Positions 36,819 through 45,957 are shown, counted from the stretch's first letter. The stretch: DNA of 64,000 nt from Ruminococcus sp. (GCF_019423705.1 NZ_JAHZAX010000001.1:189998-253997); one strand, 5' to 3'. Notes: generated by a model not told the origin, from the sequence alone. Numbers and translations: made by a program.

Positions 36819-36955
36819 AAAGTCGGCTATCGCCGATTGGGGCTAGCCCCAAACCCTACTCAGGGCTCTGCCCTAAGAACCCGGCAGGCGCTTCGCCCTG
36901 CACCCGACCAGCGTCGCGCCGCTGGACCCGCGCCTTCGCTGCGCTATTTTGGGTA
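36819..36955 (-). repeat. Array of six consecutive short hairpins
   Basis: Back-to-back small palindromes: GTCGGCTATCGCCGA, GGGGCTAGCCCC, CAGGGCTCTGCCCT, GCAGGCGCTTCGCCCTGC, CCAGCGTCGCGCCGCTGG and GCGCCTTCGCTGCGC, separated by 3-10 bases. It is far richer in GC than its surroundings. It lies in the 3' untranslated part of the rsmG operon. Confidence 0.75.
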
Positions 36956-36983
36956 CAAAATCAAATTCGCACTTCTGAGGCTT

Positions 36984-37712
36984 TCAAAGCTTTTTATTCT
37001 TCATCTGCCCCTTGTTTCTAGGGTACTTCTCCGGCGTATTCCCCGTTTTCTTAATGAGTATCAACGTCCGTCCGTCCCCCATCGGCAACTCGTACTCAAA
37101 CACTTCCTCGACCTTTCCTCCAAGCACTTTCACCGCAGATTTAGCCTCTTTCAATTCCTCTTCGCCGCTCGAACCCTTCAAAGCCGCAAAATATCCGCCA
37201 ACTTTCACAAACGGCAAACAATATTCGCAAAGCTCCGTCAAATTTGCCACAGCCCTCGCCGTCGCAATGTCAAATTGCTCCCTGCATTCGCCGTTCCGCC
37301 CAAGCTCTTCCGCCCTGCCGTGTATGCACGTCGCTCCAAGCTCCAGCCTGTCCGAAAGCTGTCCCAAAAAATTTATCCGCTTGTTCAAACTGTCCAAAAG
37401 CGTTATCTTCACATCGTCACGCATAATTTTCAGCGGACAGGACGGAAACCCTGCCCCCGTGCCAACGTCGATAATTTTCGCACCCTCTGCAACCTCAAAA
37501 AGCGTAAAGGGATAAACGCTGTCAAAAAAATGCTTCACCGCAATGCCCTCAGGGTCAGTAATTGCAGTCAGATTGATCTTTTCGTTCCATTCGCACAAAA
37601 GCTCCGCATAAAGCGAAAACTTTTCGTACTGCTTCTCATTGATTTCGATTTTTCCACCGCCGAAAAGTTCGGAAAACTCCTCAAAAGAAACAAGTTTCGC
37701 ACCCTCGTTCAT
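36984..37712 (-). CDS. rsmG: 16S rRNA (guanine-N7) methyltransferase RsmG
   Basis: About 242 residues. The SAM-binding motif is IIDVGTGAGFPSCPLKI; nearby are FFDSVYPF and ATARAVANLTELCEYCLPFVKVGG, characteristic of RsmG/GidB. The start is ATG at 37712 (an adjoining TTG at 37715 is equally possible); the GGAGG lies inside the last codons of mnmG, indicating coupling. It methylates G527-equivalent of 16S rRNA. Confidence 0.94.
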   Translation of the reverse strand: MNEGAKLVSFEEFSELFGGGKIEINEKQYEKFSLYAELLCEWNEKINLTAITDPEGIAVKHFFDSVYPFTLFEVAEGAKIIDVGTGAGFPSCPLKIMRDDVKITLLDSLNKRINFLGQLSDRLELGATCIHGRAEELGRNGECREQFDIATARAVANLTELCEYCLPFVKVGGYFAALKGSSGEEELKEAKSAVKVLGGKVEEVFEYELPMGDGRTLILIKKTGNTPEKYPRNKGQMKNKKL

Positions 37713-37718
37713 CAAGCA

Positions 37719-39635
37719 TTATCCCTCCTTGTTTTCGTTATTTTCAACATTTCGATGGTGCTTTTCACCGTTCAGCGAAGCCAGCCAAATGAGCAAAACT
37801 CCCACATCTGCTGGATTAACACCACTTATCCTGCTTGCCTGTCCCACCGAAACAGGCTTGATCTTATTGAGCTTTTCAGCCGCCTCCAGCCTAAGCCCCT
37901 TGATCTCACTGTAATCCTGCCCCGCAGGCAAAGCTTTTTTCTCCAGCTTTCGCATATCCTTGACCTGCTCGAGCTGAATTTTAATGTAACCCTCATACTT
38001 GATCTGCAATTCAACTTGCTCCTTGACCTCCGCCGAAAGCTGCGGCCTGTCCTTGTCAAAGGTTGCAAGCCCCTCGTAAGTTACCTTTGGTCGGCGGATA
38101 AGCTGGGAAAGCTTTATGCCGTTGTTCAAAACGTCCGTGCCAACGCTTTCAAGATATTGGTTTATCCCCTCTGACGGCGCAATATTCACCTTTGAAACAC
38201 GCTCGATCTCCTTGTCGATGAGCCTAATTTTCTCCTGCAAATGCTCAAATCGCTCATCTGAAATAAGCCCGATATCGTGCCCGATCGGCGTAAGCCTTAT
38301 ATCCGCATTGTCCTGCCTCAGCAAAAGCCTGTATTCGCTCCTCGAGGTCAACATTCGGTACGGGTCAGAACAGCCCTTCGTCACAAGGTCGTCAATAAGC
38401 GTGCCGATATATGAGGAAGCCCTGTCCAAAATAAGCTGCTTTCTGCCAAGAATTTTCAGCGCAGCGTTGATACCTGCAATAAGTCCCTGCGCCGCCGCCT
38501 CTTCATAACCCGAAGTGCCGTTGAATTGTCCAGCGCCGTAAAGCCCGTCAAACGCCTTGAATTCCAAAGTCGCCGCAAGCTCCGTCGGGTCGCAGCAATC
38601 ATATTCGATAGCGTAAGCGTTCCTCATGATCTCAACGTGCTCAAGCCCCTTGATAGTATGCAAAAACTGGAGCTGCACAAACTCAGGCAGCGACGAGGAC
38701 ATACCCTGCAAATAATATTCCTCCGTGTCAAGCCCCATCGGCTCAATGAAAAGCTGGTGTCTCGGCTTGTCCGCAAACCTCATAATTTTGTCCTCGATAG
38801 ACGGACAATAACGAGGGCCAATTGCGTGTATACGCCCCGAATATATCGGCGAAAGATGAATATTATCCCTAATAACTTTGTGCGTTTCCTCATTTGTGTA
38901 AGCAATATAACACTTGACTTTATTCTCAAGTTTCTCGTGATTATCAAAAGAAAACGGCGTTATCTCATCATCGCCATATTGCACCTCAAGCTTGTCAAAA
39001 TCAATTGAACGCTTGTGTACACGGGCAGGCGTGCCAGTCTTGAAACGTCGGATAGTCATACCTGCTTTTCGCAAACAGTCGGTTAAACTAAGTGCAGGCA
39101 AAGTGGCGTCTGGGCCACTAGAATAAGAAACCGCACCAACATGAACAGTTCCGCCAAGATAAGTACCCGTAGAAATGACAACAGCCTTGCAGTCATATTC
39201 CGTGCCAAGTTTTGTCCGCACACCACGAACAACCTTGCCGCTCTCATCAAACAAAATGTCAGTAATTTCCGCTTGCTTGAGGAAAAGCCCCTCAGTGTCC
39301 TCGATAGTTTTTTTCATCAGCTTGTGATATTCCACACGGTCGATCTGCGCACGCAGGCTGTGAACAGCAGGGCCTTTTCCACGGTTGAGAATACGGCTCT
39401 GAATGAAAGTTTTGTCAGCCGCCCGACCCATTTCGCCGCCGAGAGCGTCGATCTCACGAACGAGATGACCTTTTGCTGTGCCGCCGATAGAAGGGTTGCA
39501 GGGCATATTGGCAACGCCGTCCAGCGTGATAGTGAAAAGAGCCACCTTGAGCCCGAGTCTGGCGGAAGCAAGCGCCGCCTCACAGCCGGCGTGACCAGCA
39601 CCGATGACAACTATGTCGAAATATTCTTTAACCAT
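37719..39635 (-). CDS. mnmG: tRNA uridine-5-carboxymethylaminomethyl modification enzyme MnmG
   Basis: 638 residues. The FAD-binding Rossmann motif is VVIGAGHAGCEAALASARLG. Family blocks include NPSIGGTAKGHLVREIDALGG, STGTYLGG, GPRYCPSIEDKIMRF and YEEAAAQGLIAGINAA. It acts with MnmE to modify U34 of several tRNAs. Transcribed between mnmE and rsmG, all on the minus strand. Confidence 0.97.
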   Translation of the reverse strand: MVKEYFDIVVIGAGHAGCEAALASARLGLKVALFTITLDGVANMPCNPSIGGTAKGHLVREIDALGGEMGRAADKTFIQSRILNRGKGPAVHSLRAQIDRVEYHKLMKKTIEDTEGLFLKQAEITDILFDESGKVVRGVRTKLGTEYDCKAVVISTGTYLGGTVHVGAVSYSSGPDATLPALSLTDCLRKAGMTIRRFKTGTPARVHKRSIDFDKLEVQYGDDEITPFSFDNHEKLENKVKCYIAYTNEETHKVIRDNIHLSPIYSGRIHAIGPRYCPSIEDKIMRFADKPRHQLFIEPMGLDTEEYYLQGMSSSLPEFVQLQFLHTIKGLEHVEIMRNAYAIEYDCCDPTELAATLEFKAFDGLYGAGQFNGTSGYEEAAAQGLIAGINAALKILGRKQLILDRASSYIGTLIDDLVTKGCSDPYRMLTSRSEYRLLLRQDNADIRLTPIGHDIGLISDERFEHLQEKIRLIDKEIERVSKVNIAPSEGINQYLESVGTDVLNNGIKLSQLIRRPKVTYEGLATFDKDRPQLSAEVKEQVELQIKYEGYIKIQLEQVKDMRKLEKKALPAGQDYSEIKGLRLEAAEKLNKIKPVSVGQASRISGVNPADVGVLLIWLASLNGEKHHRNVENNENKEG

Positions 39636-39653
39636 AATAAGAAAACCACCTTT

Positions 39654-41024
39654 TTATTTTCCCACACAAAACTTAGCAAACACCTCGTCAACCACAGCCT
39701 CCGTGGCCTTCTCACCCGTCAGCTCAAGTAAAGCGTTCGCCCCGTTGTCGATCATAACAGTCACAGCGTCCAAAGTCTCGCCGTAATCAAGACTTTCGAG
39801 AGCCAAAGCAAGATACTTTCTCGCCCTCTCCGCACAAGCCTTCTGCCTCTCGTTGGCAAAGATCGTGCTGTCAGCGTCGTATCCGCCTATGCCTAAAAGT
39901 CCCTCCGCAGCAGACTGTAATGCGCCTCTGCCTTCGTCAAGCTTCGCCGATATCTCAATAACATTGTCAGCGTAACCCTTAAATTCACTCCTGTCAAGCC
40001 TGCATTCAAGATCAGACTTGTTGAGCACAATGATGACCTTCTTGCCAAGCCCCTTGACATATTCAAGCAGCTCCCTGTCCTCGCCGTCAAGCTCCCTCGA
40101 TATGTCAAAAACTTCAATTACAAGCATTGCATTTTCAAGCTTCTTCTTCGCAATGTCAACACCGATCTTCTCAACTTGATCGTCCGTCTCGTGTATTCCT
40201 GCCGTGTCCGAAAGCTTCAATACAAGCTCCCCAAGCTTCGCACTCTCTTCAATAACGTCCCTAGTCGTTCCTGCAACGTCCGTCACGATCGACCTGTCAA
40301 ATCCAAGCAGCATATTCATAAGCGTTGATTTTCCAACATTCGGCTTTCCTGCGATAACCGTGTCAACGCCGTTTTTCAGTATCATTCCGCTGTCATAATC
40401 TGCAAGTATCCTGTCAAGCCCACCCAGCGCAGACTTCAAACTTGCCCTTAAATTATCCTCCGAAACCTCAGGCAAGTCCTCCTCAGGATAATCTACCCAA
40501 GCCCCAAGCTCGCCAAGAATGGTCACAAACTTCTGAGACATTTCCGAAATAAGCTTGAAAAGCCTGCCCTCTTTGGTAAGGTTCGCCGAGTTCAGCGCAT
40601 ATTCGCCCTGGGCAGATATAGTCTCCATAACGCCCTCCGCCTGCGTGAGAGATAGCTTTCCGTTAAGAAACGCCCTCTTTGTGAACTCGCCCCTCTGAGC
40701 AAGCTCCGCACCATTTTCAATGCAAAGTCTCAGCACTTTTTTTGTAACGTAAACGCCGCCGTGGCAGGATATCTCGCAAACATTTTCCCCCGTGTAAGAC
40801 CTCGGAGCACGAAAAACAGTCAGCACGCCGTCGTCAACTTCACGTCCGTTCCCGTCAACGATCTTTCCGTAAGCGCAGGTATACCCCTCCATATTTTCAA
40901 CACTTCCGCAGGACAAAGGCCTAAAAACCTTTCCGGCGATCTCGATAGCCTTGTCACCGCTTATTCTGATAACGGAAATACCGCCCTCCGCCACCGGCGT
41001 AGACACCGCACAAATATTCCTCAT
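39654..41024 (-). CDS. mnmE: tRNA modification GTPase MnmE
   Basis: 456 residues. The N-terminal folate-binding domain starts ICAVSTPVAEGGISVIRISG. The G domain has GKPNVGKSTLMN (P-loop), DVAGTTRDV, DTAGIH and NKSD. The C terminus ends in the invariant FAKFCVGK with the catalytic Cys. GAGG lies 8 bases before the ATG. It is the first gene of the inverted mnmE-mnmG-rsmG operon. Confidence 0.97.
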   Translation of the reverse strand: MRNICAVSTPVAEGGISVIRISGDKAIEIAGKVFRPLSCGSVENMEGYTCAYGKIVDGNGREVDDGVLTVFRAPRSYTGENVCEISCHGGVYVTKKVLRLCIENGAELAQRGEFTKRAFLNGKLSLTQAEGVMETISAQGEYALNSANLTKEGRLFKLISEMSQKFVTILGELGAWVDYPEEDLPEVSEDNLRASLKSALGGLDRILADYDSGMILKNGVDTVIAGKPNVGKSTLMNMLLGFDRSIVTDVAGTTRDVIEESAKLGELVLKLSDTAGIHETDDQVEKIGVDIAKKKLENAMLVIEVFDISRELDGEDRELLEYVKGLGKKVIIVLNKSDLECRLDRSEFKGYADNVIEISAKLDEGRGALQSAAEGLLGIGGYDADSTIFANERQKACAERARKYLALALESLDYGETLDAVTVMIDNGANALLELTGEKATEAVVDEVFAKFCVGK

Positions 41025-41080
41025 TTCTCCGACCTCACTATTTTATATTTGTATATTTTCATTTTGATCAAATGGGCAAA

Positions 41081-41126
41081 CGGGCGTTTTTCGACAGTCT
41101 GCGGGCAAAAAGTGTTCGCCCCTACT
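41081..41126 (+). repeat. Family A repeat, diverged
   Basis: CGGGCG start and GTGTTCGCCCCTAC end enclose a diverged core (TTTTTCGACAGTCTGCGGGC). Confidence 0.6.
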
Positions 41127-41149
41127 TTATATTTTTATGAAAAACGTCA

Positions 41150-41228
41150 ATTACATAAACTATAAACTATTAACTATAAATTATCAACTATCAACTATTA
41201 ACTATTAATTATTAACTATTAACTAATA
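41150..41228. repeat. Degenerate tandem AACTATTAACTAT repeat
   Basis: About ten imperfect copies of a 7-base unit AACTATT/AACTATA/AATTATC in tandem. The array runs into the stop codon and last codons of the radical SAM gene (LLVNS end). Confidence 0.75.
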
Positions 41229-42168
41229 ATTTTCCCTGCCAACTATTTCTTCTACCCATTTCCTTATCTATCTCATTCATCACAACTTTTTTCCTCAAGC
41301 TCCACAATGGCGCAACAAGCTCATTCCTCTCTCCGTCCCCCGTTATTCTCTGTATAACGGTCTCTTCCGGCAGCACCTCAAGCTGGTCACAGACGATATT
41401 TACATACTCTCCCATCTCAAGCGCCCTAAACTCGCCTCTCTCATACATCTCCGAAAGCCCCGTATTTTTCAGAATATGCAGCAAATGTATCTTAACTCCG
41501 TGTACACCGAGCTCCCCCACAGCCCTCGCCGTGTCGATCATCATTTCTCTGCTCTCATTTGGCAGCCCGTCAATGATATGCACGCAAACGTTTATCCCTC
41601 TGTTTTTCAGCAGCCCGAACCCTTTCAAAAAGTCCTCATAGCTATGACACCTGTTCATTTTAAAAGCCGTCTCGTCGTGGATAGTCTGCAATCCAAGCTC
41701 CACAGTAAGATAAGTTTTCTCCGCAATTTCCGCCAGCATATCCGCCTTTTCGTTGTCAAGGCAATCCGCCCTTGTTGCGATAGAAAGCCCTGCCAGATCA
41801 TCAAATGACAGGGCTGTATAAAACATTTTTCTCAGCGTTTCGATATCCGCATATGTGTTCGACCCAGCCTGAAAATAAGCAATGCAAAGCCCATTGTCAA
41901 GCTTGTCCTTTATCTTCTCACGCATATCATTGTATTGAGTAAGAATGTCCTCTCTCGGGTCGCCTGCAAAATCTCCGCTCCTCTTTGATGAGCAGAACAA
42001 GCAGCCGCCGATACCCTTGGTGCCGTCTCTGTTCGGACAGCCAAGGTCAACGTTCAGCGGAATTTTATAAACTTTCTTTCCAAATCTATGTTTAAGGTAG
42101 TAATTGTAAGTGTGATATCTCTTGTTGTCGTCCGAGTAAATAAAAGGGTTGTCAAATCTGCTGTTCAT
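41212..42168 (-). CDS. Radical SAM protein, TIGR01212/YhcC family
   Basis: 318 residues. An N-terminal Cys cluster, CPNRDGTKGIGGCLFCS, is the iron-sulfur motif of this family; the start HTYNYYLKHRFGKKVYKIPLNVD is also typical. Later blocks are YFQAGSNTYAD, ELGLQTIHDETA and HIIDGLPNE. The substrate is not established. The ribosome-binding site is weak and it follows the preceding gene by 11 bases, so it is probably translated by coupling. Its 3' end is a tandem AT-rich repeat. Confidence 0.9.
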   Translation of the reverse strand: MNSRFDNPFIYSDDNKRYHTYNYYLKHRFGKKVYKIPLNVDLGCPNRDGTKGIGGCLFCSSKRSGDFAGDPREDILTQYNDMREKIKDKLDNGLCIAYFQAGSNTYADIETLRKMFYTALSFDDLAGLSIATRADCLDNEKADMLAEIAEKTYLTVELGLQTIHDETAFKMNRCHSYEDFLKGFGLLKNRGINVCVHIIDGLPNESREMMIDTARAVGELGVHGVKIHLLHILKNTGLSEMYERGEFRALEMGEYVNIVCDQLEVLPEETVIQRITGDGERNELVAPLWSLRKKVVMNEIDKEMGRRNSWQGKLLVNS

Positions 42169-42179
42169 ATTGGGATAAT

Positions 42180-42959
42180 TTATTCCCCTTCCTCAGTCTC
42201 CGCCGAAGTCTCTGTCGGCGGAGACGTGGTGGTGGTCGTTGTAGTCGTAGTTGTTGTTGTGGTCGCAGCCGTGGTAGTCGTCGTCGGACCCGGCTGATAG
42301 ATCTGCTCCGTAGTCGTCTCAGTATAATAAGGCTTGTCATTATTTGTCGTGGTGGAAGCCGTCGAAGTCGTTGTAGAAGTCTCCGTCTCCTCAGGCCTGT
42401 CTATGGCCGTGGTGGTGGTAGTCTTTTTCTTGTCGTCATTTTTCTTTGTGGTGGTAACTTCCCCGTCCGCCGCCTTAGTCGTGGTTGTGATAACATTTTC
42501 GTCCGTGTCATCATCATTATTTGTCGGCTGATCGAAGCTGTTGTGATCCTTGTCCGTGTCGTCGCTTATCTCCTTGATAGGGTCAGTCACCTTGTTGCCG
42601 ATACCATAAATAAGGGATATCCTCTCCTCGATAGCCTTCATAGCGTCCGGAAAAGGTATACTATTATTATAAGTGTCCTCGATAGCCTGAGTGTAATCCC
42701 CCGAGAAAAACGTCTTGAAAGACAAAGACGTGTTGTTGTCCTCAACGATATCGCTTCCCGATACCGCAATAAAGAATATGCAGGCAAAAAGCATCAATAC
42801 CGCCAGCGTGAGCAGATTGACGAAACTGTAATGCCCCTCAAGATTTTCCTTTGCGATCTCCTGAGAAGTCCTGTCCGCCATTTCACATTCCTGCGGCATA
42901 ACAAATTCTTTTTCTTTGTCGTTATGCACTATATTAAATTGTTTAATATTGTCTTTCAT
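42180..42959 (-). CDS. Truncated DHHW-like membrane protein with Thr-rich tail
   Basis: 259 residues. A cytoplasmic N terminus of about 50 residues and one transmembrane segment (about 51-70) are followed by FFSGDYTQAIEDTYNNSIPFPDAM, which resembles the first conserved block of DHHW/AlgX-like proteins that partner MBOAT acyltransferases. The rest of that enzyme is absent; instead a low-complexity Thr/Asp/Lys region ends in a run of 14 Thr before SPPTE. It precedes the radical SAM gene and follows the MBOAT-like gene. GAGG lies 8 bases before the ATG. Confidence 0.7.
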   Translation of the reverse strand: MKDNIKQFNIVHNDKEKEFVMPQECEMADRTSQEIAKENLEGHYSFVNLLTLAVLMLFACIFFIAVSGSDIVEDNNTSLSFKTFFSGDYTQAIEDTYNNSIPFPDAMKAIEERISLIYGIGNKVTDPIKEISDDTDKDHNSFDQPTNNDDDTDENVITTTTKAADGEVTTTKKNDDKKKTTTTTAIDRPEETETSTTTSTASTTTNNDKPYYTETTTEQIYQPGPTTTTTAATTTTTTTTTTTTTSPPTETSAETEEGE

Positions 42960-43095
42960 TTTACCGCCCTCGGATAATAAATCATAAAATCTAAAATCAA
43001 AAAATCAAACCGCATTATTTGTCAACAAACATTCGCCCAACTGTTGAAAATTCGTAATCAAATGCAATTTAGCCTGTTGTCAAACCTCAAACCGA

Positions 43096-44493
43096 TCAAA
43101 CCGAATATTCCGCCGCCAGCGTGATAACGCTGACAATGAAGATAACCGCCGTCATAACAGTCTTGAGCGTCATAACTCTTCCATAAGCCGCCGCAGACCT
43201 GTCTGCAAGCTTCTTGAACCCACCAACAAAAAGCCTTTTCGCAGGCGGACAAACGATAAAGAACGCAATTATGATAAGCGTGATATTCTTGAGCACCGCA
43301 TACTTCACCGATACGCTGAGACTGTATTTCACCCCAACGCCCAGCAGCGCAAGCAGCCACTTTCTGTATCCGTACAAACTGTCAAAATAAAGTCCGCCGA
43401 ATATTAGCATAGCAGTCAGCACAAGATAAATGTACTGAACAAAGCTGGGCAGCTTTTCAAGCCCCTTGCCAAGAAACGCCTTTTCAATAGCGCAAAGCAA
43501 AGCTGCCAGGACGCCAACAATAATATAATTGACCCTCGCCTCATACCATATAGAAAGCACGCAGCCGCAAAGAATATAAAGCAAAATGTGTATAGCAATA
43601 TTTCGGCTGCGACCATTTTCAACATCATCATTTTTCAGCCCAAATACTTCGCCGAAAAATTCAACCACCGTCGTGTTGAAACTCTTCACCATTCCAACGA
43701 AAAGGCCGTCCGCTTCAATGTCCGTGTAGTTGTCAGGATATTCAAATCCGTTCACAAGTCCAAGACCTTTCGCCATATCCGAAAGCCCCGTGAACAGAAA
43801 ATAATATTGCGCCAAGAACGCCAGCATACCAAGCCAGCAGCCGATAGTAGTGATCTCTTTTCCATTTAGCCCCGCAAGCTTTATCCGCTCAAATACTCCG
43901 GCCAAAAGTACCACCTTGCCAAAGCCGTAAACGATCCTGTTAAGACCCTCGTTCAGCTTCTTGCCGTTTATCTCTCTATGCCTTATCTGCGGCTCAATGT
44001 CCTTGTATCTCACCAAAGGTCCTACCACCATAAAATGCAAAGATACCATATAAGTGAGCAAGCAGAAAATATTTTTCTCCGACTTTGAATATCCCTTGAA
44101 AATGTCATAAACGTATGAGAATCCTCTCAGCGTGTAAAATCCCATTCCAATAGGCAGTATCGCAGCGTCAAAACTCAGCTTCTTTACCTTATTAAAAAGG
44201 AAGTTCTGCCCGAACACTAAAAACAGCCCAATGTTCATAACAGCGTCAAGGATAAGCACCAGCGTGCACAAACCCCTATTTTCACGGTTCTTGTAAATGA
44301 TCGCACCGAACGCCCAGTCCAGTATGACGGAGAGGAAAATAAGACAAAGGGCAAAAGGCCTTCCCCAGCTGAAAAACAGCAAAGAGCATATTATAAGGAT
44401 AAGGTTCTTGTATTCAGCGCTTCTGTCAAAAAGGGACAGTATGGTCATAATAGGGAACATTCCCAGTATAAATATCAGATCAGAGTATACCAA
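43096..44493 (-). CDS. Degenerate MBOAT (AlgI/DltB-like) membrane protein
   Basis: 465 residues with about 11 hydrophobic segments. Family blocks are clear: LLFFSWGRPFALCLIFLSV, LPIGMGFYTLRGFSYVYDIFKG and YYFLFTGLSDMAKGLGLVNGFEYPDNY. Where active members have FWRRWHISLSxWFRDY this one has GMVKSFNTTVVEFFGEV, and the LWHG motif with the catalytic His reads SIWYEA. It therefore probably lacks O-acyltransferase activity. The start is TTG with AAGGAG at 9 bases. Paired with a DHHW-like protein that has lost its catalytic part. Confidence 0.82.
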   Translation of the reverse strand: MVYSDLIFILGMFPIMTILSLFDRSAEYKNLILIICSLLFFSWGRPFALCLIFLSVILDWAFGAIIYKNRENRGLCTLVLILDAVMNIGLFLVFGQNFLFNKVKKLSFDAAILPIGMGFYTLRGFSYVYDIFKGYSKSEKNIFCLLTYMVSLHFMVVGPLVRYKDIEPQIRHREINGKKLNEGLNRIVYGFGKVVLLAGVFERIKLAGLNGKEITTIGCWLGMLAFLAQYYFLFTGLSDMAKGLGLVNGFEYPDNYTDIEADGLFVGMVKSFNTTVVEFFGEVFGLKNDDVENGRSRNIAIHILLYILCGCVLSIWYEARVNYIIVGVLAALLCAIEKAFLGKGLEKLPSFVQYIYLVLTAMLIFGGLYFDSLYGYRKWLLALLGVGVKYSLSVSVKYAVLKNITLIIIAFFIVCPPAKRLFVGGFKKLADRSAAAYGRVMTLKTVMTAVIFIVSVITLAAEYSV

Positions 44494-44594
44494 TTTTATG
44501 ATCTCCTTAATTTTTACATAATAACATTATTAATATTGAGACTGTCGATAAAGCAGAAAATCAACTACACATAAATAATGAACTTAAATAATTT

Positions 44595-44646
44595 GTAGGG
44601 GAAAATTGTTGTTCGACAAGGCTCACAACAATTTACGTTCGCCCGT
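44595..44646 (-). repeat. Family A repeat, long form
   Basis: TGTAGGGGAAAATTGTTG...CACAACAATTT, ending ACGTTCGCCCG. Confidence 0.85.
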
Positions 44647-44805
44647 CGATCAGCACTTCTTTCGACAGTATCACTTTGATATCATCAACCTAGTCTATAA
44701 GTCCTGTAAGTAAAGATTTCACCTATAATTTTATCACAATTCACTAAATATAGCAAGCAAAATTATAAAGAAAATCTAAATTTTTCAGTTTTTTTCAAAA
44801 AGTAT

Positions 44806-44833
44806 TTGCAAATACGAAAAACTGTGTTATAAT
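44806..44833 (+). promoter_or_regulatory. Epimerase promoter
   Basis: TTGCAA (44806-44811), 16-base spacer, TATAAT (44828-44833). Confidence 0.55.
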
Positions 44834-44880
44834 AAAGGTAAATACTTATGCTATTTTACTTGGGGAAGGAGTGGCGAAGA

Positions 44881-45810
44881 ATGGCTTCAATCTTAGTCAC
44901 AGGTGCAAGCGGAATGATTGGTCTCTATCTGACCTCCAGTCTGCTTCATAAAAAGCATCGTGTGTATGGAATTGACACACGAAAAAACGATTTCATCGGA
45001 ACTGATCCGAACTATACTTTCGTTCAATGCGATATAACTGATAAGGACGCTATAACTTCTGTTATCGAAAGCAACAAGATAGATGTCGTAGTTCATCTGG
45101 CAAATTCTGTCGATAATGATATCGACCCGTATGTGACCGACGCAGAGATCAAGAGAAGTAAGACCTGCGATAAGTTCATCTATGCGGCCGCAAATAAGGC
45201 AGAGGTAAGAAGTTTTATTTTGCTGAGTACAACAGCGATATACGGCGTTCAAAAGGGAAGAGAGCCGATAAGGGAAACAGCTCCCGAAAAGGGAAATTCC
45301 AACTATGCCGATCTTAAAATGACGTCTGAAAAGATAATGCAGAAAGAGTTCAAAAAGTCTGATACCGTAGAGGTCATCGCAAGAGTTGCGCCAATATATG
45401 ACGCCGAGTATACTCAAAATCTGCGTGACAGAGTTTTTGACTCAAAGGAAAATGTTGCCTATATTTTCAATGATGGTGAGTATGGCTATTCATTCTGCTG
45501 CGTATTCAATCTTATCGACTTTATAAATGGTATCATCAATGTGCCCACAGGCAGATATGAGGGCATTTATAACATCGCCGATTCAAGAATGATAACAGCG
45601 AAAGAAATAATCGACTATGAGAAGGAGCACCACAGAATAGGTGCGGTAATACAGAAAGCCCCGGGAATGGGTATCAGCATAAATAAGGGAAAAATGAAAA
45701 CAGACTATCGTTACTTTGACCCGTCGATAACATTCAACAACTGGAACATCGACAACACCAGAGCAAAGCGAATAGCCCCATTCCGCTGGACTTTATCAAA
45801 TACTAAGTGA
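44881..45810 (+). CDS. NAD(P)-dependent epimerase/dehydratase (extended SDR)
   Basis: 309 residues. The N-terminal nucleotide-binding motif is LVTGASGMIGLYL. The catalytic region has STTAIYG and YADLK (YxxxK), and HLANSVDND fits the extended SDR pattern. Substrate is not evident; nucleotide-sugar modification is likely. The ATG at 44881 is preceded by GGAAGGAG at 9-10 bases; the frame opens 11 codons earlier but without a site. It is monocistronic and ends with a terminator. Confidence 0.88.
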   Translation: MASILVTGASGMIGLYLTSSLLHKKHRVYGIDTRKNDFIGTDPNYTFVQCDITDKDAITSVIESNKIDVVVHLANSVDNDIDPYVTDAEIKRSKTCDKFIYAAANKAEVRSFILLSTTAIYGVQKGREPIRETAPEKGNSNYADLKMTSEKIMQKEFKKSDTVEVIARVAPIYDAEYTQNLRDRVFDSKENVAYIFNDGEYGYSFCCVFNLIDFINGIINVPTGRYEGIYNIADSRMITAKEIIDYEKEHHRIGAVIQKAPGMGISINKGKMKTDYRYFDPSITFNNWNIDNTRAKRIAPFRWTLSNTK

Positions 45811-45814
45811 TTAC

Positions 45815-45855
45815 ATAAGAGGAGACAATCAAAAGTTGTCTCCTCTTATTTTTTA
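45815..45855 (+). terminator. Epimerase terminator
   Basis: AAGAGGAGACAA-TCAAAAG-TTGTCTCCTCTT: perfect 12-bp stem followed by a T-rich run. Confidence 0.92.
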
Positions 45856-45872
45856 TGCCCATACAAAAAGAA

Positions 45873-45888
45873 TGTTCCACGTGGAACA
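45873..45888. promoter_or_regulatory. parS site 1
   Basis: TGTTCCACGTGGAACA, a perfect 16-bp palindrome of the ParB/Spo0J parS type (consensus TGTTNCACGTGAAACA). Confidence 0.92.
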
Positions 45889-45957
45889 TTTGCATAAAAA
45901 CCACAATATTGTTTAATTATAAAAATAAAACCAATTATGCAATTTGCATTATTTTTC

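Larger units (their letters stand above)
44494..44880. other. Divergent intergenic region
   Basis: 387 bases between the MBOAT-like and epimerase genes. It contains a long-form family A repeat (44595-44646) and the epimerase promoter; no gene is seen. Confidence 0.6.

Noticed and set aside
36786..38174. Long plus-strand open frame of 462 codons
   Set aside because: It lies opposite rsmG and mnmG and the GC-rich hairpin array, has no ribosome-binding site, and its product shows no domain; it is a shadow of the real minus-strand genes.
42088..42531. Plus-strand frames coding for Val-rich peptides
   Set aside because: They are the complement of the threonine-codon runs of the DHHW-like protein and have no independent support.
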